Shown in pieces: positions 23,768-30,891 of a DNA stretch of 34,354 bases. The translations under genes and the position numbers were made by a program. The notes below the pieces were generated by a model. That model was not told where the DNA came from and searched no databases. It saw only the letters and a program-made list of their open reading frames with translations. Position 1 is the first letter of the stretch. Every line of letters begins with the position of its first letter. Origin of the DNA: Lentisphaerae bacterium GWF2_45_14 (GTDB lineage: Bacteria; Verrucomicrobiota; Lentisphaeria; Victivallales; GWF2-45-14); assembly GCA_001804785.1 (NCBI GenBank), contig MHBG01000100.1, positions 1-34,354 on the forward strand, written 5' to 3'.

Positions 23768-25327
23768 CTAAACCTTCAGCATCTGTCCGGCTCGGGAACA
23801 TACACAGTTTTCGTGAAAAGAAAGAATTCCGTTCACAAAAACGCTCCTTACGCCCTCCGCAGGGCTATGAGGGAAACTGAAGGACGCGGAGTCTTTATAT
23901 TTTGCAAGGTCGAGGAGTACGAGATCCGCTTTGCAGCCTTTTTTTATCATTCCCCTGTCTCCAATCCCGAATATTGAAGCTGGAAGAGATGTCATTTTTC
24001 TTATAATTTCTCCATGTGAAATACCTTCACGATCAAGAATTTTAAAAAATTTCGGGAATGACCCGAACGCACGCGGATGACTTCTTCCTATCGAAAAATC
24101 CCGCGGCCTCGAATTTTCATCACTCGCGCAACAGACAAAGGGCAATGCTATGATCTTTTTCATATTTTGGGGCGACATTCCTCTGAAGGCCGCCAGCGCG
24201 CCGGGAGCATCTTCACGCAAAATCTCCGAACATACCTGGGACGGCTTAAGAAATTCATTATCGGCAATTTCCCGGAGAGTCTTGCCTGAATATTTTTTAA
24301 AACGCGTCGGCGCACAGTCAACAAGGATCACATTTTCCCACTGTTCATCTGTAACAGTTTTATCGATAAGTGTTAGCATATTTTTAAAAACCGCCTTATC
24401 CGCAAGTTCTTTTTGGAGCGCCACGCTGTCCATCGCATCGAAAGGCGGCGGAAGAATGACGCAGAGTTGGGTCATCGACTCGATGTACGGGTAGCGGTCA
24501 GCGCTTACTCCAAGCTTGTGCGACTGGCTTGATTTGATTAACTCAAGTACCTCGTCCAGCTTATTCCAGTTATCTTTGCCAGCCGTTTTCAGGTGGCTGA
24601 GGTGCAACTTCCAGACTCCCGTCTCAAGACAGAGCGACACGGCTTCGGAGACGGCCTCAAAAAGCGCCTTTCCCTCACTCCTCAAGTGCGTCGCGTAAAT
24701 CTTTCCAGAAGACGCCGTTTCAGAAAGCATTGCGAGAAGTTCTTTCTCCCCCGAGAACTTTCCCGGCGAATAAAGTAGCCCGGTTGAAAATCCGAATGCA
24801 CCTTTTGCCAATGATTCACGGAGTAAACGGCGCATCTCGCTTATTTCATGTCCATTAATATTTTTACGTTCATAACCACAGACCGCCGCACGTAGTGTGT
24901 TGTGCCCGCAGAGCGCCGCGATATTGACCGCTGGCCGCCTTCTCATCAACTTTGCGGCATAGCCATCCATCGACTCCCATAATATTTTTTCATTGTAATT
25001 TTTGTAAAGCTCATCCAGATGCTCTCTGTTGAGTTCTGTTACGGGGAATACCGAAAGCCCGCAGTTTCCCGTTATTTCCGTGGTGACGCCCTGCGATATC
25101 TTTCCGAATGCTTCCGGAGCGGCAAGAATTGATATATCCGAGTGACTATGACAATCTATGAAGCCAGGTGCGACCGCAAGTCCCGAGGCGTCAATCACCT
25201 CATGGGCGGCGCAGTACCTGATTTTACCGACCTCCGCAATGGTATCGTTTTCTATAAGAATATCGGATTCAAAAGATTCCGCCCCCGACCCGTCAAAAAC
25301 CTCCGCATTTTTAATCAGAGTGCCCAT
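23768..25327 (-). CDS. N-acyl-D-amino-acid deacylase-like amidohydrolase
   Basis: 519 residues, matching the D-aminoacylase branch of the amidohydrolase superfamily. Metal ligands appear as H60 and H62 (DCHSHSD), C89 (TGNCG), H214 (ATHLRSEG), H245 (LSHLK) and D403 (ASDENSRP). The small beta-sandwich is formed by both ends (LIKNAEVFDGSG and KKGCKADLVLLDL). It removes acyl groups from D-amino acids or cleaves D-residue dipeptides, possibly from peptidoglycan turnover. There is no signal peptide, so it is cytoplasmic. It follows the CYTH gene by 66 nt on the same strand and may be the loose end of the upstream operon. AGAGG lies before the ATG. Confidence 0.9.
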   Translation of the reverse strand: MGTLIKNAEVFDGSGAESFESDILIENDTIAEVGKIRYCAAHEVIDASGLAVAPGFIDCHSHSDISILAAPEAFGKISQGVTTEITGNCGLSVFPVTELNREHLDELYKNYNEKILWESMDGYAAKLMRRRPAVNIAALCGHNTLRAAVCGYERKNINGHEISEMRRLLRESLAKGAFGFSTGLLYSPGKFSGEKELLAMLSETASSGKIYATHLRSEGKALFEAVSEAVSLCLETGVWKLHLSHLKTAGKDNWNKLDEVLELIKSSQSHKLGVSADRYPYIESMTQLCVILPPPFDAMDSVALQKELADKAVFKNMLTLIDKTVTDEQWENVILVDCAPTRFKKYSGKTLREIADNEFLKPSQVCSEILREDAPGALAAFRGMSPQNMKKIIALPFVCCASDENSRPRDFSIGRSHPRAFGSFPKFFKILDREGISHGEIIRKMTSLPASIFGIGDRGMIKKGCKADLVLLDLAKYKDSASFSFPHSPAEGVRSVFVNGILSFHENCVCSRAGQMLKV

Positions 25328-25393
25328 CAGAAAAAATACCTCTTAAAGTGATTGATAAAAATTTCATTGGCTACGAATAAAGTTGACAAAATC

Positions 25394-25879
25394 TCAGTTA
25401 TTCTTTACCCACAAGGAATAGGGATATCTGAAGAGGCTTGAGTTACGGTATTCGGGGCGTGAACTTAGTTCCTCGCCAGCCCAGTCGGGAAGAATGAAAA
25501 CTTCGTCTTCACTTCCAAGTTCTATTTCCGCCATTACAAGGCCGTTGTTTGCGCCGGCAAATACATCAACCTCCCACTCGTGCGAATCCTCCGCGGCAAC
25601 ACGATATCTGGTTTTTTCTATAAATGGCTTATTACAAAGCTCTTCAAGTATTTTTTCAGCATCATCGACCGGAATCTGGTACTCGAATTCCTGCCTCGAA
25701 AGACCATTCGGGCCGCTGTGCCCCTTGATTGTAAGAAAGGCCATGTCCCCGACAATTCTTACGCGCACGGTTCCTTTTTCCGATGCTACGTAGCCTTGGA
25801 CTATTCTTTTGCCGCGGTCAGCATTTTTTTTCCACGAGTCATTTTTAACCAAGAATTTCCGTTCTATTTCGAGGGCCAT
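25394..25879 (-). CDS. CYTH-domain protein (triphosphate tunnel metalloenzyme)
   Basis: 161 residues, a single CYTH domain. The diagnostic ExExK is E4-I-E6-R-K8 (MALEIERKF). Further tunnel residues appear in TVRVRI, FLTIKG, RQEFEYQIP, KTRYRV and MAEIELGSEDE. Small bacterial members of this type hydrolyse inorganic triphosphate or related substrates with Mg or Mn; nothing here suggests a cyclase. AGGAATAGGAC before the ATG is a good binding site. It starts 9 nt after the TIGR02757-like gene, so it belongs to the same transcript as the oxidative-stress genes. Confidence 0.9.
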   Translation of the reverse strand: MALEIERKFLVKNDSWKKNADRGKRIVQGYVASEKGTVRVRIVGDMAFLTIKGHSGPNGLSRQEFEYQIPVDDAEKILEELCNKPFIEKTRYRVAAEDSHEWEVDVFAGANNGLVMAEIELGSEDEVFILPDWAGEELSSRPEYRNSSLFRYPYSLWVKNN

Positions 25880-25888
25880 GTCCTATTC

Positions 25889-26707
25889 CTATATATAGTT
25901 TTTAAGGTCGGAAATTTTCATATCCGGGTGTATTCCGAGCCTTGTTAAGGCAAAATCATATTTCACCGGATCGTCAGGGTTAATTTTAGCGAATGCCCTG
26001 CTTATTTCAAGCACTGTTTTCATATCGGCACTTTTCCGTGCGGTAAACCCGAGTATCTTGCAGATATTGTTCATGTGTGTATCCAGCGGAACCAGCAGAA
26101 GCTTTCTTTCAATCCCTTCCCAGTCGCCACTGTCAACATCATCCTTTCTTACCATCCAGCGCAGGAAAAGATTAAGCCTCTTGCACGCGCTTCCCTTTTC
26201 CGGATGCGGAACAAGGTAAGTCTCTCCGCCCTCAAAATAACGCGTTATCTCTTTAACAAAAAACGAGAGTGCTCCGAGACAGTTTTCCTGAGAGTTATTT
26301 CTCCTGAGTCCTTCCTTAAAGCACACTTCAAGCAATCCGTATTCGCTCTTGACTTCCTTGATTGCAGTCAACAGAGAGGCAATTTCGTGCCCGTCCGTAA
26401 ATCTATGCTTAAAGCCGCCAAACATCCTCCTGAATTCGCGCGGGTCTGTTTCTGAAATGAAGATGGACGGAGAAAGTGACAATTTTCCAAGAACACTCTC
26501 AACGCTTTTAAGTATCTGGGTTACTCTTCCGTAAGCGAGCGATGAAGCTATAAGACCTGCAATTTCGCGGTCTTCCTTATTTTGATAGCGGTAAAGAAAT
26601 TCAAGCGGGTCGGGGTGTACCAGTTCCCGCTTGTTAAGCTGATGGTATATTTTCTCGAAAAACGGCCTCTCAGCCCTGAAAATTGAATTATTGTTTTGAG
26701 AAATCAT
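25889..26707 (-). CDS. TIGR02757 (DUF2400) family protein
   Basis: 272 residues from the chosen ATG. The conserved blocks [37 protein letters not shown] and [10 protein letters not shown] identify the TIGR02757 family, whose function is unknown to me. The fold resembles a helical DNA-glycosylase-like domain, but I cannot show activity. The frame stays open to 26752, inside rubredoxin, but ATG at 26707 is the better start ([10 protein letters not shown]), with CAGG 5 nt before it. It overlaps the rubredoxin 3' end by 20 bases in another frame. Its place in an oxygen-defence operon hints at repair or RNA-related work, as inference. Confidence 0.85.
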   Translation of the reverse strand: MISQNNNSIFRAERPFFEKIYHQLNKRELVHPDPLEFLYRYQNKEDREIAGLIASSLAYGRVTQILKSVESVLGKLSLSPSIFISETDPREFRRMFGGFKHRFTDGHEIASLLTAIKEVKSEYGLLEVCFKEGLRRNNSQENCLGALSFFVKEITRYFEGGETYLVPHPEKGSACKRLNLFLRWMVRKDDVDSGDWEGIERKLLLVPLDTHMNNICKILGFTARKSADMKTVLEISRAFAKINPDDPVKYDFALTRLGIHPDMKISDLKNYI

Positions 26708-26846
26708 CCTTGCCTGCCCCGCATTCCGGGCAGCTCCATGTGTCAGGAACATCTTCGAAGGCCGTCCCCGGCTTTACTCCGTTATCCGGGTCGCCCTTTT
26801 CCGAATCATAAACATAACCGCAGACGTCACACACATACTTGTCCAT
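26688..26846 (-). CDS. Rubredoxin
   Basis: 52 residues, the classic size. The Fe(SCys)4 ligands are C6 and C9 (YVCDVCGY) and C39 and C42 ([10 protein letters not shown]), with the usual [10 protein letters not shown] and FEDVPDTW between them. It carries single electrons in the cytoplasm and is the standard donor to flavodiiron proteins, rubrerythrins and superoxide reductase, all encoded just upstream. GGGGG lies 8-13 nt before the ATG. Only three bases separate it from the 88-residue gene before it, and its end overlaps the next gene by 20 bases. It is easily lost if the next gene is given its longest frame. Confidence 0.95.
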   Translation of the reverse strand: MDKYVCDVCGYVYDSEKGDPDNGVKPGTAFEDVPDTWSCPECGAGKDDFSKQ

Positions 26847-26849
26847 TTC

Positions 26850-27116
26850 TCATTCCCCCTTTTTTTGACTTTTCTTTTCTTCCTCAACGTCTTTTTCTAT
26901 CTTTTCCCTCAATTTTTTATAGCAAGCCTTGCAAAGTCCGTGGGATATCCCAGTCGGCTTTCCATCCTCTATTTCCCAAGGGCTTATTTCATAGATCGAG
27001 TTGCAGTTGAGGCAAACCTTTGGAACGGACTTTTTTGTTATCGAGCCCTTCGGTATTACCTGTGTCTTATACGGGTTGAGCTCGTCTTTCTTTTTACGAT
27101 TGAAGATGTTGTCCAT
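26850..27116 (-). CDS. Four-cysteine small protein of the oxygen-defence operon, function unknown
   Basis: 88 residues. A basic N-terminus (MDNIFNRKKKDELNPYK) is followed by a metal-site pattern C35-x2-C38 ... G-I-S-H59-G-L-C62-x2-C65 and a highly charged, lysine/glutamate-rich helix to the end. The SHGxCxxC half resembles the small C-terminal zinc-like knuckle seen after some bacterial PAS and receiver domains, here as a free-standing protein. No family is recognised. It lies between the flavodiiron gene (17 nt) and rubredoxin (3 nt), so it is co-translated with redox partners. It could be an iron or zinc adaptor or a redox sensor; that is inference. Confidence 0.82.
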   Translation of the reverse strand: MDNIFNRKKKDELNPYKTQVIPKGSITKKSVPKVCLNCNSIYEISPWEIEDGKPTGISHGLCKACYKKLREKIEKDVEEEKKSQKKGE

Positions 27117-27133
27117 GATGAAATGGGCCTTTT

Positions 27134-28339
27134 CTATTTAGTTTTCTCTCGAAGTGTCGCGCTTATCGCAGCTCCTAGCTCAAAACATTTTTTCAAATCG
27201 TTTTCTTTGGGAACATACTTCATTCTTAATGGTTCTGAAACGATCTCGACATCCATCGACTTGAGGATATCGTCGACTTGTTTCGCCGCCTCTCCGCCCC
27301 ATCCATAAGAACCAAACGCAACACCAATTTTATTCTTAGGTCTCAGCCCCTTCACATAGGTCAGGACATCGGAGAGTGTGGGGAAAATATTATTATTAAG
27401 GGTAGGGCTCCCGACCACGAGAGCGCCGGCCCTCAGCAGTTTTGTAGCAACATAACTGCGGTCCTTGGCGGAGAGCGGAATCAGCTCTACCCTTGAGCCG
27501 GAATTCTTTATTCCGTCGGCTATCGAACGCGCCATCAACGCGGTCGACTGCCACATGGTGTCATATACTACGATTGCAAAATTCTCCGGTTTTTGTGCGG
27601 ACCAGTCCACATACCATCCGATGATTTCAGAAATGTTTTTCCGCCACAACGGTCCATGGTCCGGAGCGAGGGTCTTGATGTCAAGGTTGAAACCGGGAAG
27701 ATCGGCGGCGAGCTTCTGCACTTGCTGCGAATAGGGCATCAGGATATTGGCAAAATATTTTTCTGCCTCCCAATACAGGACCTCATGTTCGATCTCGTCG
27801 GCAAAAAGCCGGTCTGACGCGAGGTGCATCCCGAACGCGTCTTGTGAAAAAAGGACTTTTTCTTCCCTGAGATATGAAAACATGCTGTCGGGCCAGTGAA
27901 GCATGCGCGTCTCAATAAAGTCAACCGTCATATTTCCGAGGCTCACACTGTCGCCCGTTTTGACCGGCGTTATTTCCTGATCGATAGAATAGTGCGCTTT
28001 CAGGTTTTTTTCGCCCATCAGCGAGGCGAAAATCTTTTGCGGCTTAACTCTTCTGATTGTTTCAGGAAGTGCTCCGGAATGGTCCGGCTCGGAATGGTTT
28101 GAAATTATATAATCGATTTTTGACGGATCAATGATGGAACTTATCCGGGCAAACATTTCATCTATAAACGGGGCCTTGACTGTATCAACAAGCGTTATTT
28201 TGTCGCTGAGTATGAGGAATGCGTTGTATGTGGTACCCCTCTCGGTGGAATAACCATGGAAGTCCTTGATGGCCCAGTCTATTGCGCCAACCCAGTAAAC
28301 TTTTTCCGTAACTTTGACAGCTTGTAGAAAACTTTCCAT
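27134..28339 (-). CDS. fprA: A-type flavodiiron protein (O2/NO reductase)
   Basis: 401 residues from the chosen ATG. The N-terminal metallo-beta-lactamase-like domain carries di-iron ligands H82-x-E84-x-D86-H87 (SNHSEPDHSG), H148 (MLHWPD), D167 (FSQDAFG) and H238 (APDHGP). The C-terminal flavodoxin domain (about 255-400) binds FMN through YDTMWQST and SPTLNNN. It reduces O2 to water or NO to N2O with electrons from rubredoxin in the cytoplasm, and has no extra fused module. The frame runs 8 codons further to TTG-ATG, but AAGGAAG sits inside that stretch 9 nt before the chosen ATG. It follows the rubrerythrin-like gene by 20 nt. Confidence 0.95.
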   Translation of the reverse strand: MESFLQAVKVTEKVYWVGAIDWAIKDFHGYSTERGTTYNAFLILSDKITLVDTVKAPFIDEMFARISSIIDPSKIDYIISNHSEPDHSGALPETIRRVKPQKIFASLMGEKNLKAHYSIDQEITPVKTGDSVSLGNMTVDFIETRMLHWPDSMFSYLREEKVLFSQDAFGMHLASDRLFADEIEHEVLYWEAEKYFANILMPYSQQVQKLAADLPGFNLDIKTLAPDHGPLWRKNISEIIGWYVDWSAQKPENFAIVVYDTMWQSTALMARSIADGIKNSGSRVELIPLSAKDRSYVATKLLRAGALVVGSPTLNNNIFPTLSDVLTYVKGLRPKNKIGVAFGSYGWGGEAAKQVDDILKSMDVEIVSEPLRMKYVPKENDLKKCFELGAAISATLREKTK

Positions 28340-28359
28340 TTCGGAGACTTCCTTTACCA

Positions 28360-28848
28360 TCAAATCTTCGCCTTTTCGCCAAGAAGTATCGCGATGTGCG
28401 AGACTTCTTCCCGAATCAGCGAATCTATGTTATTCTTGCCCAGGTCCTGCGGAACAAGGTCTTTTATTGCCGCGAAAAATACTATCGTATCTTTCTCAAA
28501 CCCTATTGCCGTATTTATTATATCGACGAAACTGCTGCCGGGAGCTATTTTGGAGGTAATATCTTCGACATTGCCGAAAACCTTTCCCTCTGCCATCGCC
28601 TGGAGATAGGCCAGGGCCTGATTTTCACTATCAGGAAGTCCCGCAACTTCTTCAGTAGGAGAAAACTTTTCCTTCAATAAGGAAAAAAAGCTCTCATGGA
28701 CATCTTCCATTTCGGCAAGTTTGAGAAGAAATTTTTTTGCCTTTTCATCTTTTACCGTCTGAGCTGCATGACGATAAAATTTACCGCCGTTGCGCTCAAT
28801 TTGCTCGGCTATCTCGAAAACTTCCCTTGCGTTGAAAATCAAACCCAT
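28360..28848 (-). CDS. Rubrerythrin-like di-iron protein without rubredoxin domain
   Basis: 162 residues forming one four-helix ferritin-like bundle. Two ExxH pairs are seen, E48/H51 (AEMEDVHESFF) and E148/H151 (REEVSHIAIL), with E18 (EQIERNGGKFY) and E118 (AIGFEKD) on the partner helices. That is the rubrerythrin di-iron set. The C-terminal rubredoxin knuckle is absent, so electrons would come from a separate protein, plausibly the rubredoxin four genes on. The likely role is peroxide reduction. It sits 23 nt after ferritin and 20 nt before the flavodiiron gene. Confidence 0.87.
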   Translation of the reverse strand: MGLIFNAREVFEIAEQIERNGGKFYRHAAQTVKDEKAKKFLLKLAEMEDVHESFFSLLKEKFSPTEEVAGLPDSENQALAYLQAMAEGKVFGNVEDITSKIAPGSSFVDIINTAIGFEKDTIVFFAAIKDLVPQDLGKNNIDSLIREEVSHIAILLGEKAKI

Positions 28849-28871
28849 TTCGGCTCCTTGTCTTTGCTGTC

Positions 28872-29420
28872 TTAGGGCGCGCCGCCCGCACCTGGGCCGC
28901 CGAGACCGGCTACTGCCAAAAGCGCTGAGTTGAAAACACGCTGTCCGAGTTCAGTATCCAGCATGAAAAGCCCGCCGGGATTGTCTTTTATCAGCTTGAG
29001 CTTATCGACAACACCTTTGGCGCTGGCTTCTTCCTCTACTTGTTCGTTGATAAACCACTGAATCATATTATGTGTCATGTGTTCTTTTTCTTCAAGTGCG
29101 ATATCGGCTATGTTACATATCTTTGAAGAGACCACCAGCTCGTGCTTATACGCATCTTCAAATGCTTCAAGCGGCGACTTCCATTCTGTATCCGGCCCCT
29201 TGATTTGCGTTAGTATCGCCCGTCCGCCACGCTCATTCACGTAATTGAAAAATTTCATCGCGTGTATGAGCTCCTCCTGAGCCTGTACCCTCATCCATGT
29301 GGCAAAACCGACAAGGTTCTTCGACGTGAACCATGACGACATCGAAAGGTAAAGGTACGATGAATAAATTTCAAAATTCACCTGATCGTTTATCGCTTTC
29401 TCCAGTCTTTTTTTCAACAT
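28872..29420 (-). CDS. Bacterial non-heme ferritin
   Basis: 182 residues. It oxidises and stores iron in a 24-subunit shell in the cytoplasm. Ferroxidase residues match FtnA numbering: E17 (VNFEIYSS), E50 and H53 (QAQEELIHAMKF), and a later EEKEHM and NEQVEEE set. The tail is Gly/Ala/Pro-rich (LGGPGAGGAP). The frame is open 12 codons further upstream, but AAAGGGAC lies 8 nt before the chosen ATG and MLKKRLEKAIN is the usual ferritin N-terminus. It lies 16 nt after desulfoferrodoxin, second in the operon. Removing free iron beside superoxide and peroxide reductases limits Fenton chemistry. Confidence 0.94.
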   Translation of the reverse strand: MLKKRLEKAINDQVNFEIYSSYLYLSMSSWFTSKNLVGFATWMRVQAQEELIHAMKFFNYVNERGGRAILTQIKGPDTEWKSPLEAFEDAYKHELVVSSKICNIADIALEEKEHMTHNMIQWFINEQVEEEASAKGVVDKLKLIKDNPGGLFMLDTELGQRVFNSALLAVAGLGGPGAGGAP

Positions 29421-29436
29421 GATAAAAGTCCCTTTC

Positions 29437-29823
29437 TTAAGCTTTCCAGAGTCCATGCTTGTTACAGTAAGTCCTCACCTTAAGTCCGCTCTGCATAGGA
29501 ACATAGAATTCCGCCTCGGGTTTTTCTCCTGGCTTCAGGAACCTGCGGTTCTGATAAGAGTCATTTATGACTTCAATCCATTCTATAAAATGATCGTTTT
29601 CCATCGGGTGCGGAATAGAGCCTACGGCAACCTTAACTCCTGCCTGTCCCTGTGAAAGTACCGGCACATGCTTTTCCTTGCCGGCGTCGGAGGTTTTTTC
29701 CTCCAGAAGCAACATCGGCTTCCCACAGCACGAAAGATCGTCACAGCAGTCTATCGGGCTTGTCACTTCAAGCACAAAATCGCAGCAATGACACTTGAAT
29801 ACCTGCAGTTTTTCCTTTGACAT
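29437..29823 (-). CDS. dfx: Desulfoferrodoxin (2Fe superoxide reductase)
   Basis: 128 residues from the chosen ATG. The N-terminal desulforedoxin domain has C11, C14, C32 and C33 for the FeCys4 centre, with extra cysteines C13, C26 and C27 that are unusual. The catalytic domain has H52 after E50-K51 (EKHVPV), H72 (IPHPM), H78 (DHFIEW), C120 and H123 (YCNKHGLW), the square-pyramidal site that reduces superoxide to peroxide. The frame is open 40 codons further, but a GGGGGG tract precedes this ATG and family members begin here. It is the promoter-proximal gene of the oxygen-defence operon. Confidence 0.95.
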   Translation of the reverse strand: MSKEKLQVFKCHCCDFVLEVTSPIDCCDDLSCCGKPMLLLEEKTSDAGKEKHVPVLSQGQAGVKVAVGSIPHPMENDHFIEWIEVINDSYQNRRFLKPGEKPEAEFYVPMQSGLKVRTYCNKHGLWKA

Positions 29824-29857
29824 TTCGGTTCCCCCCTTTATTTTCGGTTGAGTTTTA

Positions 29858-29886
29858 CTACTAACATTCTTAGCCAAAGATGTCAA
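29858..29886 (-). promoter_or_regulatory. Candidate promoter of the oxygen-defence operon
   Basis: On the minus strand a perfect TTGACA (29881-29886) is followed after 16-17 nt by TTAGTA/TAGTAG (29858-29864), 35 nt before the desulfoferrodoxin ATG. CTAA and TTAG arms, 5 nt apart, lie between and over the -10 region and could be part of an operator. The -10 match is poor, which suggests an activator or non-standard control. Confidence 0.4.
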
Positions 29887-30005
29887 GTTAAAATCTTTAT
29901 ATTTACCAGCCATCGTTTTCCCTTTTCGTGGCTGTGCAGGCACGTCCTGCGGCGTCCGGATATTTCAAGGTCGGCGGGATATTTTATGCAGGTGAGCTCA
30001 CTGTT

Positions 30006-30758
30006 CTATACGGTGAATACATCACCGTCATGAGCTATTTCACATGGATACGGCAGACGGCTTATCAATTTCCTCAGGTTATTCTCGCCGGCCCCGTGCC
30101 AGCGGTCTGCTATGTGGTTGAAAACAAGCTTTCTTATCGGAAAACTTTTAAGTTCCTCTACAGCCGCCTCCAGGTTATAATGAGTTGCCTCACAAATACA
30201 CATGTCACAAGGCTGCTTCTTGACCAGTTGTGGAAAATCATCGAAGCTTGAAGACAGGTCTCCTGTATGAACCACGCGCTTCCCCTCGGCTTCAAAAACA
30301 TAGGAATAACTGGCAAATCTTTCAGGGTCGTTCATCATGTGGCGGGTACGTACCGCACTTACGCGCAATATCTCATCACAATAAAATTCACCCTCATACG
30401 TGGTGCTTACTCCGCAGAGGAGAGACGGAAAGGTCAGATGCTGCGCCCTGCACCAAAGCTCCAAGCCTTTCGCAGCGCCGTCTTCCGGCAAGAAAATCTG
30501 CATGTGCTGTTTCTCGGCAGGATATTTGGTAAAAGCCTTAATAAGTCCGGGCAGTCCTCCAACATGATCATTGTGCATATGAGAAATAAAAACCGCCTTC
30601 AGCTTTTCGAAACGCTTGGCGGCGCGAATAAGCAGAGCTTCGACCGGGGCACCGGCATCCACCAGATACATTCCATCGCCGGTTTCCAGAAGCGTCGAGG
30701 AGTTAAAGCGGCAATATGTATGATCTCCGTGGCTTGTCCCCAATGTCGTTATCTTCAT
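30006..30758 (-). CDS. MBL-fold metallohydrolase (RNase Z/ElaC-like)
   Basis: 250 residues. The metal motif HxHxDH is H60-M-H62-N-D64-H65 (SHMHNDHVGG). Further ligands are the histidine in RTRHMMND, the aspartate in HTGDLSS and the histidine in VFNHIADRW, the order seen in the RNase Z/ElaC-like branch. It lacks an obvious RNase Z exosite arm, so tRNA processing is not claimed; a small-molecule hydrolase is equally likely. The start has GAGAG 8 nt upstream. It lies 182 nt upstream of desulfoferrodoxin on the same strand and is transcribed away from the GntR-type regulator. Confidence 0.88.
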   Translation of the reverse strand: MKITTLGTSHGDHTYCRFNSSTLLETGDGMYLVDAGAPVEALLIRAAKRFEKLKAVFISHMHNDHVGGLPGLIKAFTKYPAEKQHMQIFLPEDGAAKGLELWCRAQHLTFPSLLCGVSTTYEGEFYCDEILRVSAVRTRHMMNDPERFASYSYVFEAEGKRVVHTGDLSSSFDDFPQLVKKQPCDMCICEATHYNLEAAVEELKSFPIRKLVFNHIADRWHGAGENNLRKLISRLPYPCEIAHDGDVFTV

Positions 30759-30821
30759 AATAAACTCTCATCTCCAAATCTTTAAATGCTTAAAACGTAA
30801 AATCAACGATTCATCCGGTCC

Positions 30822-30850
30822 TTGACAAATGAACCTTCGTGTATTATTAT
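30822..30850 (+). promoter_or_regulatory. Near-consensus promoter of the regulator-PHP-prepilin cassette
   Basis: Perfect TTGACA (30822-30827), an ideal 17-nt spacer and TATTAT (30845-30850). Transcription should start near 30857, inside the tandem repeats. Confidence 0.7.
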
Positions 30851-30874
30851 AAGCCAATAAGCCAATAAGTCAAC
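30851..30874 (+). repeat. Three tandem 8-nt repeats, probable operator
   Basis: AAGCCAAT (30851-30858), AAGCCAAT (30859-30866) and AAGTCAAC (30867-30874) follow the -10 box without a gap. They cover the predicted start of transcription, an ideal place for repression, most simply by the regulator encoded 18 nt downstream. Confidence 0.6.
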
Positions 30875-30891
30875 AAACAGCAGATTGACAA

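Noticed and set aside
29824..29943. N-terminal extension of desulfoferrodoxin (including MAGKYKDF with its own AAGGGA).
   Set aside because: The stretch contains the candidate -35 and -10 elements and a GGGGGG binding site for the normal start, and family members lack it. A short leader peptide is not excluded.
29936..29950. GCAGG/CCTGC hairpin between the MBL gene and desulfoferrodoxin as a terminator.
   Set aside because: Only 5 bp, without a T-run; it may be a minor repeat.
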